Source: Candidatus Dojkabacteria bacterium (GTDB lineage: Bacteria > Patescibacteriota > Dojkabacteria > SC72 > JAFGCJ01). From it: DNA of 56,146 nt. The position numbers and the translations under genes are program-made. Location of the stretch: NCBI GenBank assembly GCA_016929645.1, contig JAFGIK010000036.1, positions 1 to 56,146 on the forward strand. Direction: 5' to 3'. The notes beneath the pieces were generated by a model. It worked only from the letters and a program-made list of their open reading frames with translations, was not told the origin of the DNA and made no database searches. Shown piece by piece: positions 34,035 to 41,755 of this stretch (its first letter is position 1; the number at the start of each line of letters is the position of its first letter).

Positions 34035-36668
34035 CTACATTCTCTCCAAAACCTTAATTCCAAGAACCGTTAATCCACGCTTAATCACCCTTGTTACTAA
34101 TTCAGAAATTGCAATTCTAAGGGATTTTTCAGAACCCATAGCTTCACCCAAACTCTCATGTTCATAGAAATTGTTGAATTTCGAAGAAATCTCAAACAAA
34201 TATTCAGCCAATATATTCGGTGCATAATTGTTTGCAGCTTCTAGTACGATTTTAGGATATTTTAATAATGAAATTATCAAATCCCGATCTATCTGGCTAA
34301 TACTTGAAGACACATCAGACGATAGTCTAGCAACATTATTAATATTTTTTTCATTAAATCCACTTTCAAGAACGTTTCGTAAAACGTTTCTAGCCCTGGA
34401 ATAAGAATACATCACATAAGGCCCACTCTTACCAGTAAATGACAAGGCCTCATCTTTATCAAAAACAATATTTTTATAGGGATCTTTGGACAGAAACTGA
34501 TATCTCAAGGCCCCAATACCAACGTCCTCAGCAATAGATTCTTCTTGTTCTGCACTTAACTTTATATTACTTTTTCTCTTCTTCATAACTTCAAGTGCAG
34601 CAGCATGCATCATATCCAAAAATGAATCTGCCGTAGTGTCGCCACTTCTAGAACTCACTTTTTTCCCATCTTTTCCTACAACCATACCATAAGCAAAATG
34701 GTAAACCCTATCAACTGACAAAATTTTTAGACTATCAAGAAGGGCAAAAAGCTTATGAAAATGCGATATTTGCTCATTACCAACAACCCATATCGCCTTC
34801 CAGGGATTAAATTTATCTATCTTCTGTAGAGTCAGGAAAATATCCTGCGTATGATACAAACTTGTCCCATCCGATCGTAACAATATAACATCATCAACAC
34901 CATACTTTTCCTTTAAACGACCAATAACCGCACCATCAGGAAGTTTTTCAATGACACCATTGCCAAGATGGTTTAAAATAATATCTTTTCCTTTTTTATA
35001 AACATCACTTTCAAGCCAAAGATGACCACGCTCTTCATCAAGTCTACTCAACGTAGATACATGTCCATCAAATGCCCACTTAATAACCTTTTTCCACAAT
35101 TCCATCACTTCAGGAACTCCAGACTCCCAGTCAATAAGCATTTGATCCATCTCTTTTTTATCTTTTTCTTCACTCTTATAGTGCTTGATACCTATCCTGT
35201 AATATTTCCCAACGAAATGATCTGACTTAAGGCCCTCGTCTTCAGGAGTTTTACCCTTAGAAAAGTTTTTTATTGCCCACATAGCCTGACAGATCTTTAT
35301 TCCTCGATCGTTAATCAAATTATCAACATCTACATTGAATCCAGTTTTAGAGAAAAGGCGAGTTAAAGCCCTTCCTATAAACAAATTTAATAAGTGACCA
35401 ACATGTGCAGGAGCATTTGGATTAATTGATGGACTTTCAACCAACATATTTTTATCTTTACCTACTGATGAATCACCATATTTTTCTCCTTTTTCTAAAG
35501 CATCATTTAACTCTTTAATAATAAATTCATTATTTAATGAAAAATTAATGAACCCATTTGGAGCAACAGAAATTGAAGCAAATGTATTAATTAACTCTTT
35601 TTCCCCATCAATAAACTCGACTATATCGCTTGCAATTTCCCTTGGAGCTTTTTTTAAATCCCCTGCCAATAGCATCGCAACATTACAAGAAAAATCTCCA
35701 AACTGAGGATTCTGAGATGTAGCTAGACTTATATTAGCAACACCCTCAACTTGGTTTTTAATTAAAAATTCATTAATTCGAGACATAATCAAATTATGAA
35801 TTCTGCTTTGAAACTGTGTTTCATCAATCAAACCCATGGATTGGACTTTCCTCTTAAGAAAATCATGTTTTGCTCCCACAGGATTGATATTTTCTTTATC
35901 TGATAATGTTTTTTTAAGGTTTTCTTCTATATCGATGTCATTAACATCTTTAGTTTCGTAATCAATTTCAATTGAAAGATTGTCTTTGTTCAAAACAGAA
36001 ATTTCTACAGTAGCACCAAATTTAGACTCAAGATCAGAGGAAAAATCCTTAACGACTTTTTCTACATTCACTCCATCAATAGACGAAAAAGTTTCAATAA
36101 TAAAATAAGCGTCCTTAGTCTTCTTTGTAATTTTTGTCCTATCGCTTTGCCTCCAGTTCCACATTCTACAGGTAACAGAGTGTTTATCTACCCACACGAT
36201 CTCCCCTTTTGAAGGTATCTCAATCTTAGAGCTTGCAATTCCAACATATTTATCATTACCATCGGAAAATCTGAGCTCCAGATCTCCATAAACCTGGGCT
36301 AAATCTTCTCCACCAAACGGAAGTCCATACTTGAGAGAATACCAGTTATAAAGATTCACAACAGGATTGATATTAGGAAGACGTTGCCCTTTTATTATTC
36401 TTTTAATCAAAGCAATATGAGAAGATTTAAATTTGTCTGATTTTAGACCTGCATTTTGGGCTAACTTTGATATCACATCAGACCATACACTAAATCGACT
36501 TTCTTTTAAAATGTCATTATTATCATTTTTCAGATTGGAATAAGTCTTATCAATACGATCGTTAATCCACTTCCCTGGGATCTCATTATTAAGACCTCTT
36601 GCAATAACAATATACTCACACAAATCTGGAAATCTCTTAATAATATCAGGCGAAAGTTTAAACTCCAT
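34035..36668 (-). CDS. argS: Arginyl-tRNA synthetase with N-terminal B3/B4 editing-type domain
   Basis: 877 residues against about 560-600 for a normal ArgRS. Residues ~1-235 match the stand-alone B3/B4 domain family: GQRLPNINPVVNLYNWYSL (~93-111), LPFGGEDLAQVYGDLELRF, GEIVWVDKHSVTCRMWNWRQ (~155-174) and KITKKTKDAYFIIE. In PheRS this fold edits mischarged tRNA, and the stand-alone CtdA deacylates canavanyl-tRNA(Arg). The rest is ArgRS: N-terminal tRNA D-loop domain (~285-385), HIGH variant APAHVGHLLN (~416), KMSKS-type GKDGKKVSSRSGDT (~663) and the DALR anticodon domain to the end. Three tRNA-Arg genes lie just upstream on the same strand. The catalytic assignment is secure; cis-editing is inferred. 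Confidence 0.92.
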   Translation of the reverse strand: MEFKLSPDIIKRFPDLCEYIVIARGLNNEIPGKWINDRIDKTYSNLKNDNNDILKESRFSVWSDVISKLAQNAGLKSDKFKSSHIALIKRIIKGQRLPNINPVVNLYNWYSLKYGLPFGGEDLAQVYGDLELRFSDGNDKYVGIASSKIEIPSKGEIVWVDKHSVTCRMWNWRQSDRTKITKKTKDAYFIIETFSSIDGVNVEKVVKDFSSDLESKFGATVEISVLNKDNLSIEIDYETKDVNDIDIEENLKKTLSDKENINPVGAKHDFLKRKVQSMGLIDETQFQSRIHNLIMSRINEFLIKNQVEGVANISLATSQNPQFGDFSCNVAMLLAGDLKKAPREIASDIVEFIDGEKELINTFASISVAPNGFINFSLNNEFIIKELNDALEKGEKYGDSSVGKDKNMLVESPSINPNAPAHVGHLLNLFIGRALTRLFSKTGFNVDVDNLINDRGIKICQAMWAIKNFSKGKTPEDEGLKSDHFVGKYYRIGIKHYKSEEKDKKEMDQMLIDWESGVPEVMELWKKVIKWAFDGHVSTLSRLDEERGHLWLESDVYKKGKDIILNHLGNGVIEKLPDGAVIGRLKEKYGVDDVILLRSDGTSLYHTQDIFLTLQKIDKFNPWKAIWVVGNEQISHFHKLFALLDSLKILSVDRVYHFAYGMVVGKDGKKVSSRSGDTTADSFLDMMHAAALEVMKKRKSNIKLSAEQEESIAEDVGIGALRYQFLSKDPYKNIVFDKDEALSFTGKSGPYVMYSYSRARNVLRNVLESGFNEKNINNVARLSSDVSSSISQIDRDLIISLLKYPKIVLEAANNYAPNILAEYLFEISSKFNNFYEHESLGEAMGSEKSLRIAISELVTRVIKRGLTVLGIKVLERM

Positions 36669-36697
36669 GACTACAAAAAATTATATCAAAATAAAAT

Positions 36698-36771
<74 letters not shown>

Positions 36772-36912
36772 ATCACACATATCCTTATACCAATACGAAA
36801 AACTCAATACACCACTAATTATATCATTACTTACCTATACAAAAGCAATTCAAACAAATCATCTTCAAACTGCTGTTCAAAAATACCAAAAGTGAAACAA
36901 TAAATTCAAAAA

Positions 36913-36985
36913 CGCACCTGGCAGGATTCGAACCAGCAACCTTTGGTTCCGCAAACCAATGCTCTATCCATTAAGCTACAGGTGC
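36913..36985 (-). tRNA. tRNA-Arg (anticodon GCG, unusual for bacteria)
   Basis: Acceptor GCACCTG/CAGGTGC, anticodon stem TTGGT/ACCAA and loop TTGCGGA giving GCG (reads CGC and CGU), G37, D-loop AATGGATAG with A20, T-loop TTCGAAT, G73, no encoded CCA. Bacteria normally read these codons with ACG deaminated to ICG by TadA; a genomic GCG anticodon is the archaeal solution. Confidence 0.9.
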
Positions 36986-37098
36986 AAAAATACCAGAAAG
37001 GAATAATAAACAAATTAAATTTTAAGGAACTAGCCCGAGGGAAACATAATCCAAAAGTAACAAAATATATCATGTTACAAAAAAGTACTTTTACAACA

Positions 37099-37172
37099 CG
37101 CACCCGAGGGGATTCGAACCTCTAACCTACTGCTTAGAAGGCAATTGCTCTATCCAATTGAGCTACGGGTGC
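37099..37172 (-). tRNA. tRNA-Arg (anticodon TCT)
   Basis: Acceptor GCACCCG/CGGGTGC, anticodon loop CTTCTAA giving TCT (reads AGA and AGG), D-arm AGCTCAATTGGATAGAGC with A20, T-loop TTCGAAT, G73, no encoded CCA. First of three tRNA-Arg genes running towards argS. Confidence 0.93.
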
Positions 37173-37327
37173 ATTAAAAGTGCTATCAAACGAATAGTAT
37201 TTTACCACGAAATGAGCAAATTACTAAGACAAAAAGACAACGGTCATTAACAGACCTGCATATTTCACCAAAATATTAAAATTTTGTCAAAAAAATATCA
37301 ACACACAACAATATGGGCTAGTATTAT

Positions 37328-38278
37328 TCAGTAGCGTTGCCAGCTTAATCCATCGGTTTTTACCCTAATAGTACCTTCAAAATCAGTCCTCAGGTAATCA
37401 ATATCCAGAGAATCAAAGGTCTCAAGCGTTTCTTCGTGCGGATGGCCAAACTTATTATCTTTGCCACAACTACAGATAACAAGATCAGGATTCGTTTTCT
37501 CCAGAAATGCCTGACTGCTAGCAGTTTTAGAGCAATGATGCCCTGCTTTTAGAACATCAATATCATCGAATTCCAGAGAATTTGTTGAAGACAAAAGCTC
37601 TGATTCCACCTCATTTTCCGCATCTCCCATCAACAAAAGGTTAAAATCTCCAAAAGTCACCAACAATACGATAGAGTCATTATTTACATTTTCGTCAAAT
37701 GATAAACAACGACTAATCTGACAAGTTTTCATGCCTTTTGAAGCATAATTCATGGAAATAGAAGTAGATAAACCTGCATCATTAATCCCATATTCGCCAG
37801 AGTACTGACAAGTCACTGGCCACAACACTCGAAACCGAACCCCATCGATATCAATTGAAAATGTATTTTCAACGAGCTTTATACTAATATCCTTGTCGCA
37901 AACATATTTTAAAAAAATCTCAAAATATAAACTTTCATAAACAACAGGATTCAACCATACTTCAGAAATATCGTAAAACCTAATCACATCGATAAGTCCA
38001 CCAATATGGTCCAGATGAGGATGAGTTAACACAACAATATCAATTTTCTTTGATCCAAAAGGTATTTCATCTGCTAAAGAATATAGAGTTTCGGCATTTT
38101 CTCCGCCATCTACAAGTATTCGTTTGTGGCAGGGCGATTCGATTAAAATCGAATCGCCCTGCCCTACATCCAAAAAAGAAACCTTCAAAAAAGAACTTCC
38201 AAAACTAGAAATCAGGTTAAACAATAAATAAATCATAATTCCTGCAAGCGACACTTTTTTTTCTAGATCAATTTTCAT
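37328..38278 (-). CDS. comEC: ComEC C-terminal metallo-beta-lactamase part as a separate protein
   Basis: 316 residues: one N-terminal hydrophobic segment (~10-30), then a metallo-beta-lactamase fold. Signatures: FLDVGQGDSILIESPCHKR (~34-52), VLTHPHLDHIGGLIDVI (~78-94, the HxHxDH zinc motif), LLLMGDAENEVE (~212) and VLKAGHHCSKTASSQAFL (~238). This is the periplasmic domain that normally ends ComEC, the DNA-uptake channel, and is proposed to degrade one DNA strand. Here it is its own gene, starting with ATGAAAATTGA, so it overlaps the end of the membrane part by 11 bases and is likely translated by coupling. Confidence 0.85.
   Translation of the reverse strand: MKIDLEKKVSLAGIMIYLLFNLISSFGSSFLKVSFLDVGQGDSILIESPCHKRILVDGGENAETLYSLADEIPFGSKKIDIVVLTHPHLDHIGGLIDVIRFYDISEVWLNPVVYESLYFEIFLKYVCDKDISIKLVENTFSIDIDGVRFRVLWPVTCQYSGEYGINDAGLSTSISMNYASKGMKTCQISRCLSFDENVNNDSIVLLVTFGDFNLLLMGDAENEVESELLSSTNSLEFDDIDVLKAGHHCSKTASSQAFLEKTNPDLVICSCGKDNKFGHPHEETLETFDSLDIDYLRTDFEGTIRVKTDGLSWQRY
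38128..38163 (-). repeat. 17-bp perfect palindrome within comEC coding sequence
   Basis: GGCAGGGCGATTCGATT (38128-38144) is followed after two bases by its exact reverse complement (38147-38163). It encodes most of the conserved GQGDSILIESPC segment, so it does not disturb the protein. Confidence 0.65.
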
Positions 38279-39788
38279 TTAGTGAATAATCCTTATGAAA
38301 ATTTAAAATAAAGCAAAATATCAGAAAATAACAAAAAATAGCGTGTGGTGTTTTGAACCATGTTATTTGAATCACGGTTACAGGGAGAGTAGACACAAAC
38401 TCCAATATCTTTATAAACAAATCAGTATAAATCCATGCGAAAAAACAAGGAATAAACGATAACGGACAAAACATGATATTAACAAGCAAAACGGCAGCAC
38501 AACAAAACACAATACCGTCGCACAAGGAAAATACTAAAAGATTAGCAATCAATCCAACGACTGACAAAACCCCAAAATTAACAATGCATATAGGCGTTGT
38601 CAACAAAAAGGCAGATAAGGTTATTGCAATTTGCTCGCAAAAAACAAGATTCTTAAAAGCTCTAAGTTGCAATAACACCGGAGACAAAAACACAATACCT
38701 ATTACTGAACAATAAGATAATTGAAAACCCAAATCAAAAATAATCTCAGGATTTATAAGCACATGAAGTGCGGCACAGATAATTACCAATAGTTGCGAAT
38801 CGACTTTATAACCCAATAATAACGCTACATTTCTAATAACCATAGAAATGAAAGCTCGTTGCAAGGATGCACCAAATCCCGCCACTAAACAAAAAACAAA
38901 AGCCATTACAGAACCTAAAAACAATCGATATTTACGATTAATCATGAATAAATAACCTGACATTGACGACACTAATTCCAAATTAGAACCCGATGCTGCA
39001 ATCAAATGAGTCGTACCAGTAACCCAGAGAATATTACTAAACGATTCTGAAACATCTTCTTGAACACCACTAACAAAACCCATCGCTAACGATGCATGAG
39101 GCTCTGGTAAACTGGATTCATAGATGTTTAGCAGATACAGTCTTGTGTTGCTAACCGTGTTATATTTTCCTGAATCAGCTTTGCTTACAAGTGTAGCTTT
39201 GTAAGGATAGTACATAACCATGTCTAAACCATGATTATGCAAATAATTCTTATACTTAGAATCGAAATCCAATGCATCTACATCTTGAACAATCCCATCA
39301 AATTTAATAATATCGCCTATCCTATAGAGCGGATACTTGTCCGCATATACTAGAAGGTTGCAACTAGCAGGATTCTAATAATTTACTAAATTTGGATCTT
39401 CAATTAAATCATTAGCAGTAGAACTGTCAGTAATTCTTATAACATTCAATTTTATCAGTTGTTTATCTAATTTTTCTTCAGGCTCAGATGAAATATAGCC
39501 AATAACTGCATTTGAACTGCCTAAATACTTATCATATAAAGATAAATCACATAGATCTTCAGATCTAAATGTAAATAAAGAACGAACAAGAAATATAAGC
39601 ATGCCCAAGCCCAAAAACAGCAGAAACCGATAAGTTTTACGAAAAACTAAGCCTGCTAATATGATAAAAATGCATAATACCGCAAGGATTTGCTTACCTA
39701 AAATTACTGACAAAAGAATCCCAAAACTTACAAGCAGTACTGGAACCTTCTCTATATATCTCAACAAATTTAAGAATTTCACAAGCAT
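38268..39788 (-). pseudogene. comEC: ComEC membrane part interrupted by an in-frame TAG
   Basis: DNA-uptake channel protein. Codons from ATG 39788 to 39378 encode the N-terminal membrane segments and the start of the DUF4131 domain. A TAG at 39377-39375 interrupts, and the same frame then continues without a shift: 34 codons (NPASCNLLVYADKYPLYRIG and on) join the polytopic competence domain that ends at 38268. Family segments there include TGTTHLIAASGSNLELVSS and GFGASLQRAFISMVI. The frame agrees on both sides, so a single base change would restore it. TAG is an ordinary stop elsewhere here. It may be a recent nonsense mutation, an assembly error, or read-through. comEA overlaps its start by 10 bases. 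Confidence 0.75.
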
Positions 39789-40477
39789 ATCTGATCCTTC
39801 ATTTTCTCAAAAGTCGATTCACCAATCCCCTTTACATCCATAATATCTTCGATCCTATTATATGGCCTTGCCTCAATAATTTTGGTTGCAGTTGCTGGAC
39901 CTACACCAGTAATCGATTCAAGTTGTGAAGAATCGGCAGTATTAATACTTATCCTGCCATCAGAACATAGACCCGAACTATTTGATATAACACCATTATT
40001 TAAGTCTCCATCTAATGATTGAACCTCCCTGTTAAGCAAAATACAATCAGAATCAGTTAAGCTTGGAATGTAAATCTTTTGATTAGGTTGCAGCAACTCG
40101 GCACGATTAAGATTTTTATCAACCCATTCTATACAAACATCATCAGAAAAGCCTTCTGAAAGACTAATAATGTCGTTAACAATAGACCCGGATTTAAGGC
40201 AATAAACATCAGGCAAAATAACACTCCCAGAGATGTCGACCCAGAGATCACAATCTGATGATTGCTGTTCAATATCACCATTTTCTTGCAATTTTTCTTC
40301 ATCACTATAACTTCCATCAGTATATAAAGGACTTGGTGATATATTTTTGCCATTTTTATTGAAAAATACGTATCCAAGTACCAAAATCACTAAAATTATT
40401 CCAACAACAACATATATTTGATGTTTCTTGTCTTTAAAAAATAATTTATAGTCAAAATTTAATATATTTTCATTCAT
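39779..40477 (-). CDS. comEA: Competence protein ComEA with SLBB and helix-hairpin-helix domains
   Basis: 232 residues. One N-terminal membrane anchor (~20-39), an SLBB-type domain (~78-142; VDISGSVILPDVYCLKSG), and tandem helix-hairpin-helix DNA-binding motifs (~174-232; SINTADSSQLESITGVGPAT and DIMDVKGIGESTFEKM). It binds incoming double-stranded DNA at the cell surface and hands it to ComEC. First gene of comEA-comEC; its 3' end overlaps the comEC start. Confidence 0.9.
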   Translation of the reverse strand: MNENILNFDYKLFFKDKKHQIYVVVGIILVILVLGYVFFNKNGKNISPSPLYTDGSYSDEEKLQENGDIEQQSSDCDLWVDISGSVILPDVYCLKSGSIVNDIISLSEGFSDDVCIEWVDKNLNRAELLQPNQKIYIPSLTDSDCILLNREVQSLDGDLNNGVISNSSGLCSDGRISINTADSSQLESITGVGPATATKIIEARPYNRIEDIMDVKGIGESTFEKMKDQICL

Positions 40478-40518
40478 GTTCTAATTTTAGACAACAAGGA
40501 TTAAAAAAACATAAAAGT

Positions 40519-40526
40519 GATATAAT
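40519..40526 (+). promoter_or_regulatory. Extended -10 promoter giving a leaderless retropepsin-like mRNA
   Basis: TGATATAAT (TG 40518-40519, TATAAT 40521-40526) lies six bases before the ATG at 40533, so transcription should start at or next to the start codon. Confidence 0.5.
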
Positions 40527-40532
40527 ATAAAT

Positions 40533-40886
40533 ATGGGACTCACATACATAACAGTAAAACTTGTTAACCCCAAAAACACACAAGCGAAATTCAAGAGAAA
40601 GTTTCTTGTAGATAGCGGTGCAACTTATTCTGTTGTTGATGCCAATGTTCTTAAGACATTAAAAGTTGAATCTATTCGAACACAGAAATTTATCCTTGCA
40701 AACGGTGAGGAAATAAAAAAAGATATTGGTGAAATTACATTTATTTATAAAGGGGATAAAGCTACTTCTCCGGTAGTATTTGGAGATGATAATATTTTCC
40801 TTCTTGGTGCAGTAACACTTGAAAGTTTTGGATTTATCGTCGATCCTCTGAATAGAAAACTAAAGAAACTCCCAATGCTTATTTGA
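40533..40886 (+). CDS. Retropepsin-like aspartic protease, single domain
   Basis: 117 residues with the clan AA fold: RKFLVDSGATYSVVDANVLK (catalytic Asp27 in DSG), the flap region FILANGEEIKKDIGEI, and FLLGAVTLESFGFIVDP, the second hallmark. Like retropepsins it should act as a homodimer. No signal peptide. Small bacterial members have unknown targets. It is divergent from comEA, with a promoter that puts the start codon at or near the 5' end of the mRNA. Unlike the RimB-like domain at 7.9-8.3 kb, the active-site Asp is intact here. Confidence 0.8.
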   Translation: MGLTYITVKLVNPKNTQAKFKRKFLVDSGATYSVVDANVLKTLKVESIRTQKFILANGEEIKKDIGEITFIYKGDKATSPVVFGDDNIFLLGAVTLESFGFIVDPLNRKLKKLPMLI

Positions 40887-40941
40887 AGACATTTTAGTCA
40901 ACATTCACACATATAAAAAATACCCCCAAAAAGCAAAGAAT

Positions 40942-41622
40942 TTAATTTTCGTGAATTACTATATCTTCAATAACAACATCACTTAAAGGTTTATCACTAG
41001 AATCAGTACTTACCTTTGATATTTCATCGACTACATCCATTCCTGAAATGACTTTCCCGAAAATCGTATGTTTCCCGTTAAGATAAGTTGGATTTGAGCC
41101 CGTCACTGTGATAAAAAACTGAGAACCGTTTGTATTTGTGCCACTATTTGCCATAGCAAGAACACCATTATCAGAAAATGTATACTTTGCAAGGATCTCA
41201 TCATTAAATGTATAACCAGGACCGCCAGAACCATTTCCATTAGGATCACCCCCCTGAATAACAAAATTTTCAACAACTCGATGAAAAAGAAGACCATCAT
41301 AGAAGTTTTCTTTGGCAAGGAATATAAAGTTATTCACTGCTTTTGGAGTATCTTTTTCATATAAATCAACAACAATGTCCCCATGATTCGTCTTAATTGT
41401 AGCAGTATAGTCAATGTCCTGATCTATCTGCATTTCAGGATATTCAGAATATTCACCTCCTTCTGAGTTACCAAGATTTGAGATATCGTTACTACCTGAA
41501 AAATAATCACCTCCCTGACCAAAATAAATTCCTATGAAAACTATCAACGCAACAGCACCAGCAAGAGGAAGTAATACATCTTTATGATCTTTTAACATAT
41601 CTACAGGATTTAATGCTCCCAT
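40942..41622 (-). CDS. Membrane-anchored cyclophilin-type peptidyl-prolyl isomerase
   Basis: 226 residues: one N-terminal membrane segment (~16-33), a linker, then a complete cyclophilin domain (~72-226) with LFHRVVENFVIQGGDPNGNG (active-site Arg), NTNGSQFFITV and KHTIFGKVISGMDVV. It probably catalyses proline isomerisation in secreted proteins outside the membrane. It follows leuS on the same strand; a hairpin lies between. Confidence 0.9.
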   Translation of the reverse strand: MGALNPVDMLKDHKDVLLPLAGAVALIVFIGIYFGQGGDYFSGSNDISNLGNSEGGEYSEYPEMQIDQDIDYTATIKTNHGDIVVDLYEKDTPKAVNNFIFLAKENFYDGLLFHRVVENFVIQGGDPNGNGSGGPGYTFNDEILAKYTFSDNGVLAMANSGTNTNGSQFFITVTGSNPTYLNGKHTIFGKVISGMDVVDEISKVSTDSSDKPLSDVVIEDIVIHEN

Positions 41623-41645
41623 AATAATCTATATCAAAATTAATT

Positions 41646-41665
41646 TGTGCCTGCCTATAGGCACA
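41646..41665 (-). terminator. Possible terminator after leuS
   Basis: TGTGCCT (41646-41652) and AGGCACA (41659-41665) form a 7-bp stem with a six-base loop. On the minus strand it is followed by AATTAATTTT, a weak T-run, between leuS and the cyclophilin gene. Confidence 0.4.
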
Positions 41666-41755
41666 GCAATCTTAATAAATACCCTGACAAACCCTTATAA
41701 AATAAATAAATACAAGTATAACTGGGCATAGAACGATCAATATTGTTTCGACATA

